Shown: positions 27,808 through 36,483 of the stretch, piece by piece
How the letters are laid out: each line of letters starts with the position of its first letter
How positions within the stretch are numbered: position 1 is the stretch's first letter
Assembly (NCBI GenBank): GCA_020633495.1
Contig: JACKDR010000004.1
Coordinates: forward strand, 62,001-126,000
DNA from: Kofleriaceae bacterium
GTDB taxonomy: Bacteria; Myxococcota_A; Polyangia; Haliangiales; Haliangiaceae
Length of the DNA stretch: 64,000 nt
Reading direction: 5' to 3'
The notes under the pieces: model-generated
What the model was told of the DNA's origin: nothing
The model's input: the letters and a program-made list of their open reading frames with translations, nothing else
Database searches by the model: none
Program-made: the position numbers and the translations under genes

Positions 27808-29894
27808 GCGGCTCCGGTAGACGAGGTCGGCGCGCGGCCGGCGACCGGCCAGGTGATGCGGAACGTGGTGCCCGCGCCGGCCTCGGAGCGTACCTCGATG
27901 TCGGCGTCGTGGCCGCGGACCAGCTGCGCGACCACCCACAGGCCCAGGCCGGTGCCCTTGCCGCGCTTCTTGGTGGTGAAGAACGGGTCGAAGACCTGGG
28001 CCCGGCTGGCCGCCGGGATGCCGACGCCGTCGTCCTCGACCTCGAGCACGACCGCGGCGCCGCCGTCGACGGGGCGGGCCCGCAGCGTGACGTGGCCGCC
28101 GGCGTCGCAGGCGTCGAGGGCGTTGACGGTCAGGTTGACCAGCACCTGCTGCAGGTGCCCGGGGTCGGCGCGCAGCGACGGCAGGTCGGCGGCGACGTCG
28201 AGCCCGACGGCGACCTTGCGCTTGTCGGCCTCGGCCGACACCAGCTCGACCACCTGGGCCAGCGCGTCGCCGGGCGCCACCGGCTGCATCGACGACGGCC
28301 GCGGCCGGACGAAGTCGAGCAGCTGGCCCAGCATCCTCGAGACGTGGTCGATCTGCTCGATGATGATGCGCTGGCCCGGGGTCTGCGGGTGGTCGGGGCC
28401 GAGCCGGGCCTCGGCCAGCTCGGCGCGACCGCGCACGACGTTGAGCGGCGTGCCGATCTCGTGGGCGATGCCGGCGGCGAGCTGACCGGCGGTCGCCAGC
28501 TTCTCGGAGTGCAGCAGCCGATCCTCGAGCCGGCGCTGGTCGCTGAGGTCCTCGATCACCAGCAGGGCGTGGACGTCGGCGACCCGGCGCGCCAGCGGCA
28601 CCGCGTGCAGCTCGTAGGAGCCCGGGGCGCCGAACAGCGACAGCTCGGCGCGGCCCCGGGCCCGGGCCTCGCCGGACGCCAGCGCGTCGTCGAGCAGCGC
28701 GGTCAAGACGGCGACGTCGTCGGCGGGGGCGGTCGGGAACGCGCCGCGCAGGTCGTCACCGAGGACGTCGCGGCCGAGGCGCTCGGCGATCCACCGGTTG
28801 ACCGCGCTGACCCGGCGATCGCCGCCCAGCGCGATCACGCCCGACGGGATGTGGTCGAGGATCTTCTCGGCCTTGTCGGTGAGGTGGGCGAGGCGGTCGG
28901 CCTGCTGCAGGCGCTCGTGCATGGTCGCGGCGCGGCGCGCGTTGCGGATCACGTACGCCGACAGCGCGACCAGCAGGGCCCCGGCCAGGCCGGCGCCGAC
29001 GAGCATGCGCCGGACCAGGGTCCGCTCCTGGGTCCGCAGCGCCACCGTCGACGCCACCAGCGCCAGCGCCCACGGCTCGCCGTCCTCGACCAGCACCGGC
29101 ACCGCGACCCCGACCGCCGCCGCCGCCGGCAGCCCGAGCCGGCGCGCCTCGCCCTCGCCGATCACGACGGAGGCGCTGTGGTGCGCGCGCACCTCCTCGA
29201 GCAGCCGCGCCAGCCCGGGCAGCGCGCCCGGCGCGTCACCGAGCCCGCGCACCGCGTCGGCCAGCGCCGGATCGCTCGACGGCGCCGGCTGGCCATGGGC
29301 GCCCAGCACCAGCAGCGACGAGGTCGCGTCGCCGAGCAGGCGCAGGCGATCGAGCAGCGGCCGCATGTCGACCACCAGCGCGACCGCGACGCCGCCGGTG
29401 GTGACCCGCGCGAACACCCGGTGCCACGCGGTCTCGTCGTCGGCGTCCGCCAGCGGGCGCGACGTCTTGGTGACGCCGGGGGTGGCGCGGGCCTGCTTGA
29501 CGGTGTCGTCGATCGACGCCTCGTCGCGGACCAGCAGATCGGGGCGGACGTCGGGCGCGACGACCTGGACCAGGCGCTCGCCGCTCGGCGACTCGACCTC
29601 GAACGCGAGGTACTCGCGGGTGATCGCGGCGATCGCGTGCAGCTCGCGATCGAGGCGCTCGGCGGCGCCGCCCGGGCCGGCGAGGTTGCCGGCGAGCTCG
29701 AGGTCGTCGCCGATCTTCTCGACGTCGTTGCCGAGCTCGAGCGCGGCCTGCTCGAGCCGGTGCAGGCGCTCCTGGGCGAAGTCGGCGTACAGGTCGGCGC
29801 GGTCGCGGGCCAGCACGCGCGCGCCGAGCGCGATCAGCCCGGCCAGCGCCGCGGCGAGGACCAGGCCGACCACGATCAGGTAGCCGCGCTTCAC
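27804..29894 (-). CDS. Membrane sensor histidine kinase
   Basis: 696 residues. Two membrane segments (residues ~5-27 and ~300-320) enclose a periplasmic sensor of ~270 residues; a PAS-like domain follows (EKILDHIPSGVIALGGDRRV), then HisKA with phospho-acceptor His in AAGIAHEIGTPLNVVRGR, and HATPase_c with N box NLTVNALDA, DDGVGIP and GTGLGLWV. It is a NtrB/ZraS-type kinase that should phosphorylate the regulator encoded directly after it. The signal is unknown. The GTG at 29894 has TACCGT (29906-29901) six bases before it and no Shine-Dalgarno, so the pair probably has its own leaderless transcript separate from the vWA operon upstream. Confidence 0.9.
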
Positions 29895-29933
29895 GCGGCG
29901 ACGGTAGCCGGTTTTCGCGCGCCGGAGCGCCGG

Positions 29934-30770
29934 TCAGTTGGCGAAGCCTCCCAGCGCGGTCACCGCGGCGCCGCCGGTCGCGGCGATCGCCGACTGCGAG
30001 AACACCCGGAACGCCTTGCGGATCTCGCTGGCGGTGTTGCCCGGGGTCAGGATCCACGCGTCCGGGATGCCCATGGCGCGGAACACCTTGTGGAAGTCGG
30101 TGTGGCCGTCGCTGATGCCCATCGCCGCGACGACGTGGTTCTCCTGGCGCCGCAGGTCCTCGACCAGGGCGGCGACGTGGCTGGCCTTGCAGCGTCGCGA
30201 CCCGGCGTCGGCGCCGTCGGTGATGAGCAGCGTGACGGTGCGGACCGGGACCCCGGCCTGGGCGAACTCCTGGGCCTTGGCGATGACGGTGCCGAGCAGG
30301 ACGACGGTCTGGTCGTACAGCGGCGTGCCCTTGTCGGCGCGGTAGTTGCCCCGGTCCATGGGCACCGCGGCGTCGATCGAGACGTACGGGAACAGGACCT
30401 GGCCGTTGAGGTAGCGGGTGTGGACGAAGACGTCGCCGGCCTGCTTCGACGAGGTCAGCGCGTCGAGCACGAGGTTGTGGCCGTCGCGCACCGCGGCCTC
30501 GTTGCCGCTGCCGGCGATCGAGCCCGAGTCGTCGGGCATCATCGTGACCAGGACGACCTCGCTGGACGCGACGTCGTCGACGGCGACGCCGAGGCCGGCC
30601 TGGATCTGGGCGCCGAGATCGACGACGTCGAGGGTCTTCATCGTCGCGGTCGACAGCGCGCCGGTCTTGTGGGCGTCGGCGAGCAGCTGGGTGGCCTTCT
30701 TGCCGTCGTTGCCGTCGCCGTTGTCGCCGTCGTTGCCGTTGTTGCCGTTGCTGCCGTTGCTGGTGGCCAT
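29934..30770 (-). CDS. vWA-domain protein (TerY-like)
   Basis: 278 residues. The first ~24 residues are a low-complexity Ser/Asn/Gly/Asp repeat. Residues ~65-270 form a von Willebrand A domain with metal-ion-dependent adhesion site motifs: PDDSGSIAGSG, Thr in GTPLYDQTV and Asp in LLITDGADAGS. It is the last gene of a four-gene operon with a cysteine hydrolase, a kinase and a PP2C phosphatase; vWA plus kinase plus PP2C is the composition of the TerY-P triad. It may be a phosphoprotein or scaffold. AAAGGAA precedes the ATG at 30770, and a 20-bp gap follows the hydrolase gene. Confidence 0.82.
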   Translation of the reverse strand: MATSNGSNGNNGNDGDNGDGNDGKKATQLLADAHKTGALSTATMKTLDVVDLGAQIQAGLGVAVDDVASSEVVLVTMMPDDSGSIAGSGNEAAVRDGHNLVLDALTSSKQAGDVFVHTRYLNGQVLFPYVSIDAAVPMDRGNYRADKGTPLYDQTVVLLGTVIAKAQEFAQAGVPVRTVTLLITDGADAGSRRCKASHVAALVEDLRRQENHVVAAMGISDGHTDFHKVFRAMGIPDAWILTPGNTASEIRKAFRVFSQSAIAATGGAAVTALGGFAN

Positions 30771-30790
30771 GGGGATTCCTTTCGCTGGGG

Positions 30791-31864
30791 TCAGGCCAGC
30801 CGGATGCCCGGCCAGGCCGCGATGGGGTCGGTGGAGCGGACCAGGTTCATGCCGGCGTCGGCGAAGCGCTGCAGCGCGGCCTCGGCCTGCGGGGTGAAGT
30901 CGGCGACGAAGCCGCCGGCGCCGTCGGGGACCGTCACCGACGACATGCAGTCGGTGACGACGTAGACCTTGCGGGCCAGGGCCGGATCGCTGGCGACGAT
31001 CTCGTCGAGCAGGTCGTCGATCGAGCTCTTGACGCAGTGGCTGGCGGCCTGGCCGGCGATCACGACGGCGTCGGCGGCGAGCAGCGTCTTGATGAACTGG
31101 GTGTTGCGCTGGGCCAGCGGCGCGCCGTCGAACCGGCTCAGCACCTCCGGACGCAGCACCGAGTAGTTCTCGGTCAGCGGGTTGCCGCCCTTGACCTCGA
31201 CGTACGACTGGGCGCTGCGGGCGAAGGCGTGGAACAGGCGCGCCTCGTGGACCAGCCCGGCGAGCGCGTGGCCGTCGGAGCCGAGCAGGCAGTGTGGCGG
31301 CCACAGGTAGAGCTGGTACTTGCCGACGCGCTCGAGCTCGCGGCAGTAGTGCTGGACCTGCTTGACCAGCCAGCCGTAGTTGCCGTTGCACAGCCAGCGC
31401 GCCATCGCCGGGTTGGGCCGGACGTCGCCGGCGGCGATCTCGTCGGCGGTGACCACACGGTGCGCGGTCAGCGGCGCCTGGTCGCGGTCGACCCAGAACG
31501 ACGGCGAGAAGATCTGGTACGCGAAGTGGCTGTCCATCGTCGTCGTGATGTCGGTGATGACGCCGAGGTTCTGGTAGATCAGCTCGGCGATCCGGCGGGT
31601 GTCCTCGATCGCGCCCGTGCCGGTGCGGCCGGCGACGTAGAGCGAGCCGTCGGGGAAGCAGAAGTCCTTCTGGACGTCGATCAGCAGCAGGTGGACGCGG
31701 TACTCGTCGGACGCCGCCGGCCTGATCGCGTGCGCGGTGCGCCACGCGGTGGCCAGGGCCGCCAGCCGGGTCTCGTCGGGCCGGTAGCTCCACGACGCCG
31801 CGTTCGCGGCGTCGAAGCACGACGGCAGGGGCAGGATCTGGGACGGGGTACGGGTGCGGGTCAT
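30791..31864 (-). CDS. Cysteine hydrolase of the isochorismatase/nicotinamidase family
   Basis: 357 residues, long for the family (usually 180-250). The catalytic Asp is in LLLIDVQKDFCFPDGSL, the Zn-type D-x-H in TMDSHFAYQ, and the nucleophile Cys in VIAGQAASHCVKSSIDDL. The family includes nicotinamidases, which convert nicotinamide to nicotinate, and isochorismatases; the D-x-H favours a nicotinamidase-like enzyme. A ~50-residue N-terminal extension and a central ~80-residue insert (EVKGGNPLTENYSVLRPEV) are unusual. The ATG at 31864 has a strong GAGGAGG. It lies between the kinase and vWA genes of the operon, which suggests that its product acts in, or is controlled by, that phospho-signalling module. 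Confidence 0.82.
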   Translation of the reverse strand: MTRTRTPSQILPLPSCFDAANAASWSYRPDETRLAALATAWRTAHAIRPAASDEYRVHLLLIDVQKDFCFPDGSLYVAGRTGTGAIEDTRRIAELIYQNLGVITDITTTMDSHFAYQIFSPSFWVDRDQAPLTAHRVVTADEIAAGDVRPNPAMARWLCNGNYGWLVKQVQHYCRELERVGKYQLYLWPPHCLLGSDGHALAGLVHEARLFHAFARSAQSYVEVKGGNPLTENYSVLRPEVLSRFDGAPLAQRNTQFIKTLLAADAVVIAGQAASHCVKSSIDDLLDEIVASDPALARKVYVVTDCMSSVTVPDGAGGFVADFTPQAEAALQRFADAGMNLVRSTDPIAAWPGIRLA

Positions 31865-31893
31865 GGGTTCCTCCTCGCGGCGCGGCCGCGTCG

Positions 31894-33588
31894 TCACGAC
31901 AGGGTCAGGTGCAGCGCGCCGCGCGCGCCGCGGACGCCGAGGCCACCGGCCGCGGCCACGAGCTGGTCGGCGGCGGTGACGAAGTCGGCGGTGTCGGGGT
32001 AGGTACGGGTGACGGCGAGCGCGCCGCCGGCGGCCTCGACGCGGACCAGCCCGGCGTCGGTGGGCACGAACAACATGGGGCCGACCGCGCAGGCGCCGCG
32101 GACCGCGGCGAGCCAGCCGGCGTCGTCGGCCGGCGCCTCGGCGTGGCCGAGCACGTCGCCGTGCGCCGCGATCGCGACCGCGTGCACGGTGTGGCGCCCG
32201 GCCAGGGCCTCGTGCCACCACAGCCAGGCGCGGTCGGCGCCGACGACGGCGTGGACGTCGAGCAGCTGGCCGCGGATGCGCGGGATCGCGACGCCGTCGG
32301 CGACGCCGCGGCGATCGGGCCGGAACAGGAACGCGACCGCGTAGCCGCCGGCGCGGTACAGGCCGACGCCGAGGTCGGCGCCGACCCAGGCGCGGGTGTG
32401 GCCGGCCAGGATCTGGCCGATCGGCTCGGCGCCGGCGACGCCGCGCCGCCACAGCTGGCCGCCGGCGATCCACACCGGGGACGAGGCGGCGGCGGTGGCG
32501 GCGGTGGTGGCGTGCGGCACCTCCCACGAGGCCGGCACGAGGGAGGTGGGATCGATCCGGGTCGCGCGGACCCGGCCGCGGACCACCACCGCCGGGATCG
32601 AGACATGCGTCCGGCAGGCCGGACAGCTGGCGCGCGCGTGCTCGACGCCGCACGCGCAGCGGCGGAAGCGCAGCCGGTCGAGCAGCGCCGCCGGGAACGG
32701 GCCGCGGCGATCGTCGACGAAGACCGCGCGCAGGTGCTCGATCAGCTCGTCGGGCAGGACCTGCCACGGCACCGCGGCCTTGGGGTAGACGACCTCGGGG
32801 TCGAAGACGCTGAGCCGGTGCAGCGGCCGCGCCGCCTGGGCGACGCGGCGCGCCGGGTCGGCGGGCCGGAAGACGCCGCCGTAGGGACCGACGCACAGGA
32901 GCGACCGGAACACCATCGTGGCGAACGCGAACCAGTCGCCGTCGACGTCGTGGCGCTGGGCCAGCACCGGCACGCCGCCGCCGGTCGCGCCGGGCGCCGC
33001 GGCGGCGGCGACGCACAGCCGCGGGTCGACGAAGCGCTCGCTGAACATCGCGCAGGTCCAGGGGCCGAACTGCCAGCTGTCGGCGTCGATCAGCCAGCAC
33101 CGCGGCCCGGCGACCAGGACGTTGCAGTCGTTGAAGTCCCCGATCACGACGCCGGCGCGATGGACGCCGGTGACCGTGAGGTGCAGGTGACGCAGCGCCG
33201 CCACCAGCTCGTTGGCGTCGGTGGGGTGATCGCGCCGCCAGCGCGGCTCGGCGTAGGCGTACAGCGGCGTGCCGTCGACCTTGGCCATCGCGAAGCCGAC
33301 GACGTCGTCGCCGCCGCGGGTCGCGACCGCGAGGTCCTGGGGCTTGATCACGTGGGCCGGCAGGCCGGCGGGAAACGCGCGCAGCTTGTCGCGCTGCTCG
33401 CGCAGGCGCACCGCGGCGGCGTGCTCGAGCGCGGGCACCCCGGCGACGTCGGGGTGATCCGGGGCCTTGTAGATCTTGAGGGCGCGGCCGTCGCCGAGCT
33501 CGTAGACGTCGGCCTCGCCGCCGGCGCCGAGCGTCGCCAGCTTGGCGAGCTGGACCGAGCGGCCGTCGAGCCAGACCCGGGTCAGCAC
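31894..33588 (-). CDS. Ser/Thr kinase with C-terminal Zn-ribbon and beta-rich domain (TerY-P triad type)
   Basis: 564 residues from a GTG at 33588, overlapping the phosphatase stop by seven bases. Kinase motifs: glycine loop LGAGGEADVYEL (20-31), ATP Lys K38 in ALKIYK, catalytic loop HRAGVVIGDFNDCN (D151, N156) and metal Asp D168 in WLIDADSWQFG. The GDFNxxN and DxDSxQF variants are typical of kinases found with TerY-like vWA proteins. A treble-clef Zn-ribbon follows (RRCACGVEHARASCPACR), then ~230 residues of repeating beta-strands that could form a propeller. No membrane segment. It is expected to be antagonised by the PP2C encoded just upstream. Confidence 0.82.
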   Translation of the reverse strand: MLTRVWLDGRSVQLAKLATLGAGGEADVYELGDGRALKIYKAPDHPDVAGVPALEHAAAVRLREQRDKLRAFPAGLPAHVIKPQDLAVATRGGDDVVGFAMAKVDGTPLYAYAEPRWRRDHPTDANELVAALRHLHLTVTGVHRAGVVIGDFNDCNVLVAGPRCWLIDADSWQFGPWTCAMFSERFVDPRLCVAAAAAPGATGGGVPVLAQRHDVDGDWFAFATMVFRSLLCVGPYGGVFRPADPARRVAQAARPLHRLSVFDPEVVYPKAAVPWQVLPDELIEHLRAVFVDDRRGPFPAALLDRLRFRRCACGVEHARASCPACRTHVSIPAVVVRGRVRATRIDPTSLVPASWEVPHATTAATAAASSPVWIAGGQLWRRGVAGAEPIGQILAGHTRAWVGADLGVGLYRAGGYAVAFLFRPDRRGVADGVAIPRIRGQLLDVHAVVGADRAWLWWHEALAGRHTVHAVAIAAHGDVLGHAEAPADDAGWLAAVRGACAVGPMLFVPTDAGLVRVEAAGGALAVTRTYPDTADFVTAADQLVAAAGGLGVRGARGALHLTLS

Positions 33589-34427
33589 CGCGGCCCCCAG
33601 CGCAGCGCGGCGATCGCGGTGTCGTCGGCGAGGACGCCACCGGTGCGGGTCAGGCGCGCGGTCGCGGCGTCGACCTCGACGTGGTCGGCGCTGGCGACGG
33701 CGAGGCGCCGGCGCAGGGCGTCGGGGTTGCGCCACAGGCGATCGTCGGTGGCGACCGCGCGCGGATCGAGGACGGCGCCGCGGCCGGCGGGTAGCGGCGC
33801 GCCGGCGTGGGCGAGCAGCGCGGTGGCGCCGTCGGTGGCGACCAGCGCGGCGCGTGTCGCCGGAGGCGCGACGACCAGGCGATGCGGGGCCGGCGCGCCG
33901 AGCAGGCGGTAGGCCAGGTACGGCGGCGCGTTGTCGGGGCCGGCGTCGAGGACGTGGAGGTCGTCGCCGAGGACGATGACGCCGTCGCCGATCGCGAACG
34001 CGGCGGCGCCGCGCGGCGTCACCGCCGCGGCGACCAGCGTGAAGAGGAAGTGATCGTGGACGACGTCGCGGACCGACCCGCCGAACGCGTCGATCAGACA
34101 GGTCAGCTGGACCAGGACGTCGTCGGCCGCGGCCAGCCACGTCGCCGGGTCCTCGATCGCGGCGCCCGCGGTCAGGCGCGCCGCCGCCGCGGTCGCGAGC
34201 ACGCGGGCGCCGATGCGGGCGCCGACCTCGCTGTGGCGGCCGCTGCCGCAGCCGTCGGCGACCGCGACCACCGCCGCCCCGTCCGCGCGCGCCACCGCCA
34301 CCGCGTCCTGACACGGCCGGTCGGTGCGCCGGTGGTCCCGACCCAGCACGCACCCGGTCGCGACCTCGACCGTCGCCAGGTCGATCCCCGGGGCCGCCGC
34401 CGCGTCGCTCTCGTTCGTGTACATCAC
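33582..34427 (-). CDS. PP2C-family protein phosphatase, first gene of the kinase/vWA operon
   Basis: 281 residues if read from the GTG at 34427 (ATG at 34424 is the alternative). PP2C motifs: RTDRPCQDAV, VAVADGCGSGRHSEVGA (metal-binding Asp), AFAIGDGVIVL and LVATDGATAL, with DDTAIAALRW at the end supplying the last metal Asp. It should dephosphorylate targets of the kinase encoded next. The first codon lies six bases after a perfect-spacing -10 box, so the message is leaderless or nearly so. No other coding signal lies between its promoter and pdxH. Confidence 0.85.
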   Translation of the reverse strand: MMYTNESDAAAAPGIDLATVEVATGCVLGRDHRRTDRPCQDAVAVARADGAAVVAVADGCGSGRHSEVGARIGARVLATAAAARLTAGAAIEDPATWLAAADDVLVQLTCLIDAFGGSVRDVVHDHFLFTLVAAAVTPRGAAAFAIGDGVIVLGDDLHVLDAGPDNAPPYLAYRLLGAPAPHRLVVAPPATRAALVATDGATALLAHAGAPLPAGRGAVLDPRAVATDDRLWRNPDALRRRLAVASADHVEVDAATARLTRTGGVLADDTAIAALRWGPRC

Positions 34428-34433
34428 ACACTC

Positions 34434-34462
34434 TTAATAGTGTCTAACGAACACTATGTCAA
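34434..34462 (-). promoter_or_regulatory. Near-consensus sigma-70-type promoter with embedded operator
   Basis: Reading the minus strand, -35 TTGACA (34462-34457) is a perfect match and -10 TATTAA (34439-34434) is five of six, with an ideal 17-bp spacer. The spacer and its edges contain the inverted repeat TAGTGT-N7-ACACTA, and a further AGTGT follows the -10, so three half-sites of the same word overlap the RNA polymerase site. A strong promoter covered by an operator implies tight repression. The repressor is not encoded nearby. The region is visibly more AT-rich than the rest of the window. Confidence 0.8.
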
Positions 34463-34489
34463 GCCGCACCCGCGCCACCACCCCGTCAG

Positions 34490-34508
34490 ACGGGTGTCAG
34501 ACACCCGT
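34490..34508. promoter_or_regulatory. 19-bp palindrome upstream of the PP2C operon promoter
   Basis: ACGGGTGTCAGACACCCGT is a perfect palindrome with nine-base arms around one central base. It is centred about 37 bp upstream of the -35 box. Its inner GTGTC/GACAC resembles the AGTGT/ACACT half-sites inside the promoter, so it could be an auxiliary site for the same regulator or an activator site. It is too short and loopless to be a good terminator. Confidence 0.6.
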
Positions 34509-34561
34509 ACATGACGATAGAATCATTGGCGATTCTTCGTCCGGGGCGCGGACGCGGCGCG

Positions 34562-34588
34562 GCGCCGTCCGGGGGCTCCGGACGGCGC
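34562..34588 (-). terminator. Perfect 11-bp stem-loop after pdxH
   Basis: GCGCCGTCCGG (34562-34572) pairs with CCGGACGGCGC (34578-34588) around a five-base loop, 14 bp beyond the pdxH stop. No T-run follows on the minus strand. It probably ends or attenuates pdxH transcription before the PP2C promoter region. Confidence 0.55.
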
Positions 34589-34602
34589 GATCGGCGGCGC
34601 GG

Positions 34603-35247
34603 TCAGGGCGCGAGGCGGCGCCGGGTCCAGGCGGCGCCGTCGCGGCGGTACTCGACGCGGTCGTGGAGGCGGCTGGGCTGGCCCTGCCACAGCTCGATGC
34701 GATCGGGGATCAGGCGCCAGCCGCCCCACCACGCCGGCCGCGGCGGCTCGCCGTCGCCGACCTCGCGCTCGACCTCGGCGATCCGGGCCTCGAGCTCGTC
34801 GCGGCTGGCCAGCGGCGCCGACTGCGGCGACGCGATCGCGCCGATGCGCGCCGCGCGCGGCCGCACCGCGAAGTAGGCGTCGGACTCGGCGGCGGTGACG
34901 CGCTCGACCTCGCCCTCGATGCGGACCTGGCGGTCGAGCGCGTCCCAGAAGAACAGCAGCGCCGCCCGCGGGTTGGCGGCGAGCTCCTCGCTCTTGCGGC
35001 TGCGGTAGTTGGTGTAGAAGACGAAGCCGCGCGCGTCGAGCTCCTTGAGCAGGACCATGCGCAGCGACGGCCGGCCCTCGGCGTCGACCGTGGCCAGCGA
35101 CATCGCGTTGACCTTGGGGAGCTGGCGCGCCTCGGCGGCGCGGAACCAGCGCCGGAACTCGACGAACGGGTCGGGGTCGACGGCGTCGACGTCGAGCCGG
35201 TCACCGTCGTAGTCCTCGCCGTGGTGCCAGAGCCGTTCGGTCGTCAT
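34603..35247 (-). CDS. pdxH: Pyridoxamine 5'-phosphate oxidase
   Basis: 214 residues, the usual size. PdxH is an FMN enzyme that oxidises pyridoxine or pyridoxamine 5'-phosphate to pyridoxal 5'-phosphate. Recognisable blocks are the N-terminal DPFVEFRRWF, the FMN-binding SLRMVLLKELDARGFVFYTN and SRKSEELAANPRAALLFFW, the substrate region RPRAARIGAIASPQS and the C-terminal WGGWRLIPDRIELWQG followed by RLHDRVEYRR. All are intact. The ATG at 35247 is preceded by a purine-rich AAAGGCGAGCC. It is a single-gene unit with a hairpin after it. Confidence 0.95.
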   Translation of the reverse strand: MTTERLWHHGEDYDGDRLDVDAVDPDPFVEFRRWFRAAEARQLPKVNAMSLATVDAEGRPSLRMVLLKELDARGFVFYTNYRSRKSEELAANPRAALLFFWDALDRQVRIEGEVERVTAAESDAYFAVRPRAARIGAIASPQSAPLASRDELEARIAEVEREVGDGEPPRPAWWGGWRLIPDRIELWQGQPSRLHDRVEYRRDGAAWTRRRLAP

Positions 35248-35377
35248 GGCTCGCCTTTACCACGGCCGCCGCGCGCCGACACGGGACAGCGCCGGCCGCG
35301 GCGTCGGGACAGTCGCGGCCGATCAGCGCAGGCCGCGCCGGCCGCGCCGGCCGGGCCGGCCGGCCGGCCGCAACCGC

Positions 35378-35845
35378 TCAGCCCTCGGCGTGGGGCAGCA
35401 TCTCGAGCAGGACGTGGAACGCGTCGTGGACGCCCTGGAACGCCTGGTCGAACGGCATCGCGCCGGCCTCGGCGGTGCCACCGGTGCACGGCCCGGCGAG
35501 GTCGTTGACCGCGGCGTCGAGGCCCTCGGCGGCGGACATCCACGCGTCGGCGTCGACGCCCTCGGGGGCCGCGGCGTTGCGGAGCGCGGCCGCGGCGTCG
35601 GTGAAGCTGCCGATCGCGTCGCAGGCGTTGGCCTGGCGATCGTCACCCTCGGCGTGCCACAGCGGCGACAGCACGTCGTGGAACGCCTGCAGCTCGGCGG
35701 GCATCACCGGGTGCTCCTCGGCGGTGTGCTGGCCCTGGTGCTCGTCCGCGGCGGCGACGTCGCCGCCGGAGGTCGCGGGCTTGGCCTTGCCGCCGCACCC
35801 GGCGGCGATCACGGCGACGAACAGGGAGGCGGCGATCTTCTTCAT
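35378..35845 (-). CDS. Small lipoprotein
   Basis: 155 residues beginning MKKIAASLFVAVIAAGCGG, a lipoprotein signal with lipobox AAGC. The mature part is helical, Ala/Glu/His-rich, with three histidines grouped in DEHQGQHTAEEHP and two later cysteines. The pattern (helical, periplasmic, His-rich) might suggest a metal-binding or cytochrome-like four-helix bundle, but no C-x2-C-H haem site exists. The start codon is chosen at the signal sequence. Function unknown. Confidence 0.65.
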   Translation of the reverse strand: MKKIAASLFVAVIAAGCGGKAKPATSGGDVAAADEHQGQHTAEEHPVMPAELQAFHDVLSPLWHAEGDDRQANACDAIGSFTDAAAALRNAAAPEGVDADAWMSAAEGLDAAVNDLAGPCTGGTAEAGAMPFDQAFQGVHDAFHVLLEMLPHAEG

Positions 35846-35950
35846 GCCGCGCGTTTGCCACGGCGACCGCGACGCTGTCAACGCGTGCCGCCGTGCCATG
35901 CAGGGCCGCGGGGCTGGAAAAGTGTCGCAGTTCGCTGCGATGCTCGCGGC

Positions 35951-36451
35951 ATGGAGCTGCTGGTCATCCGCCACGCGCTGGCCGTCGAACGCGCCGAGGG
36001 CGCCAGCGCCGCCGACGACGCCGCCCGCCCGCTGACCTCACGCGGCCGCCGCCGCTTCCGCGACGTCGTGCGCGGCCTGCAGCGCCTCGGCTTCGCGACC
36101 GACCGCGTCCTGCACAGCCCGTGGCAGCGCGCCGTCGAGACCGCCGACCTGCTCGAGCCGCTGGTCGACGACGACCTCGACGACGTCCGGGTCGCGACCC
36201 CGCACCTGGCGGCGCCGCCGCGCGCCGAGCTGTTCGCGCTGATCGCCGAGCGCGGCGCCCGGGTCGCGCTGGTCGGCCACGAGCCGTGGCTCGGCCAGCT
36301 GGTCGCGCTGCTCACCGTCGGCGCCGCCGAGCAGGGCGACACGATGCCGTTCCGCAAGGGCGGCGTCGCCTGGCTCGAGGGCAGCGCGACCCCGGGCGGC
36401 ATGCAGCTGCGCGCGCTGCTGCCGCCGCGCGTGCTGCGCCGGATCCGCTGA
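35951..36451 (+). CDS. SixA-like phosphohistidine phosphatase
   Basis: 166 residues, histidine-phosphatase superfamily. The nucleophile His is in LLVIRHALAV (R-H-A variant of RHG), the second Arg in VLHSPWQRAVETADLL and the second catalytic His in VALVGHEPWLGQLV. SixA removes phosphate from HPt domains of two-component phosphorelays; this short form lacks the extra loops of phosphoglycerate mutases. The ATG at 35951 has GATGCT six bases before it, followed by the same CGCGGC spacer found before the start at 666, suggesting a leaderless message. Confidence 0.85.
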   Translation: MELLVIRHALAVERAEGASAADDAARPLTSRGRRRFRDVVRGLQRLGFATDRVLHSPWQRAVETADLLEPLVDDDLDDVRVATPHLAAPPRAELFALIAERGARVALVGHEPWLGQLVALLTVGAAEQGDTMPFRKGGVAWLEGSATPGGMQLRALLPPRVLRRIR

Positions 36452-36483
36452 CCGCCACCGCGTGCGCGTCGCCGCGCGCGCCG

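Noticed and set aside
30700..30768. Trinucleotide-like repeat as a contingency locus
   Set aside because: It only encodes the Ser/Asn/Gly/Asp N-terminus of the vWA protein and the repeat is irregular and in frame.
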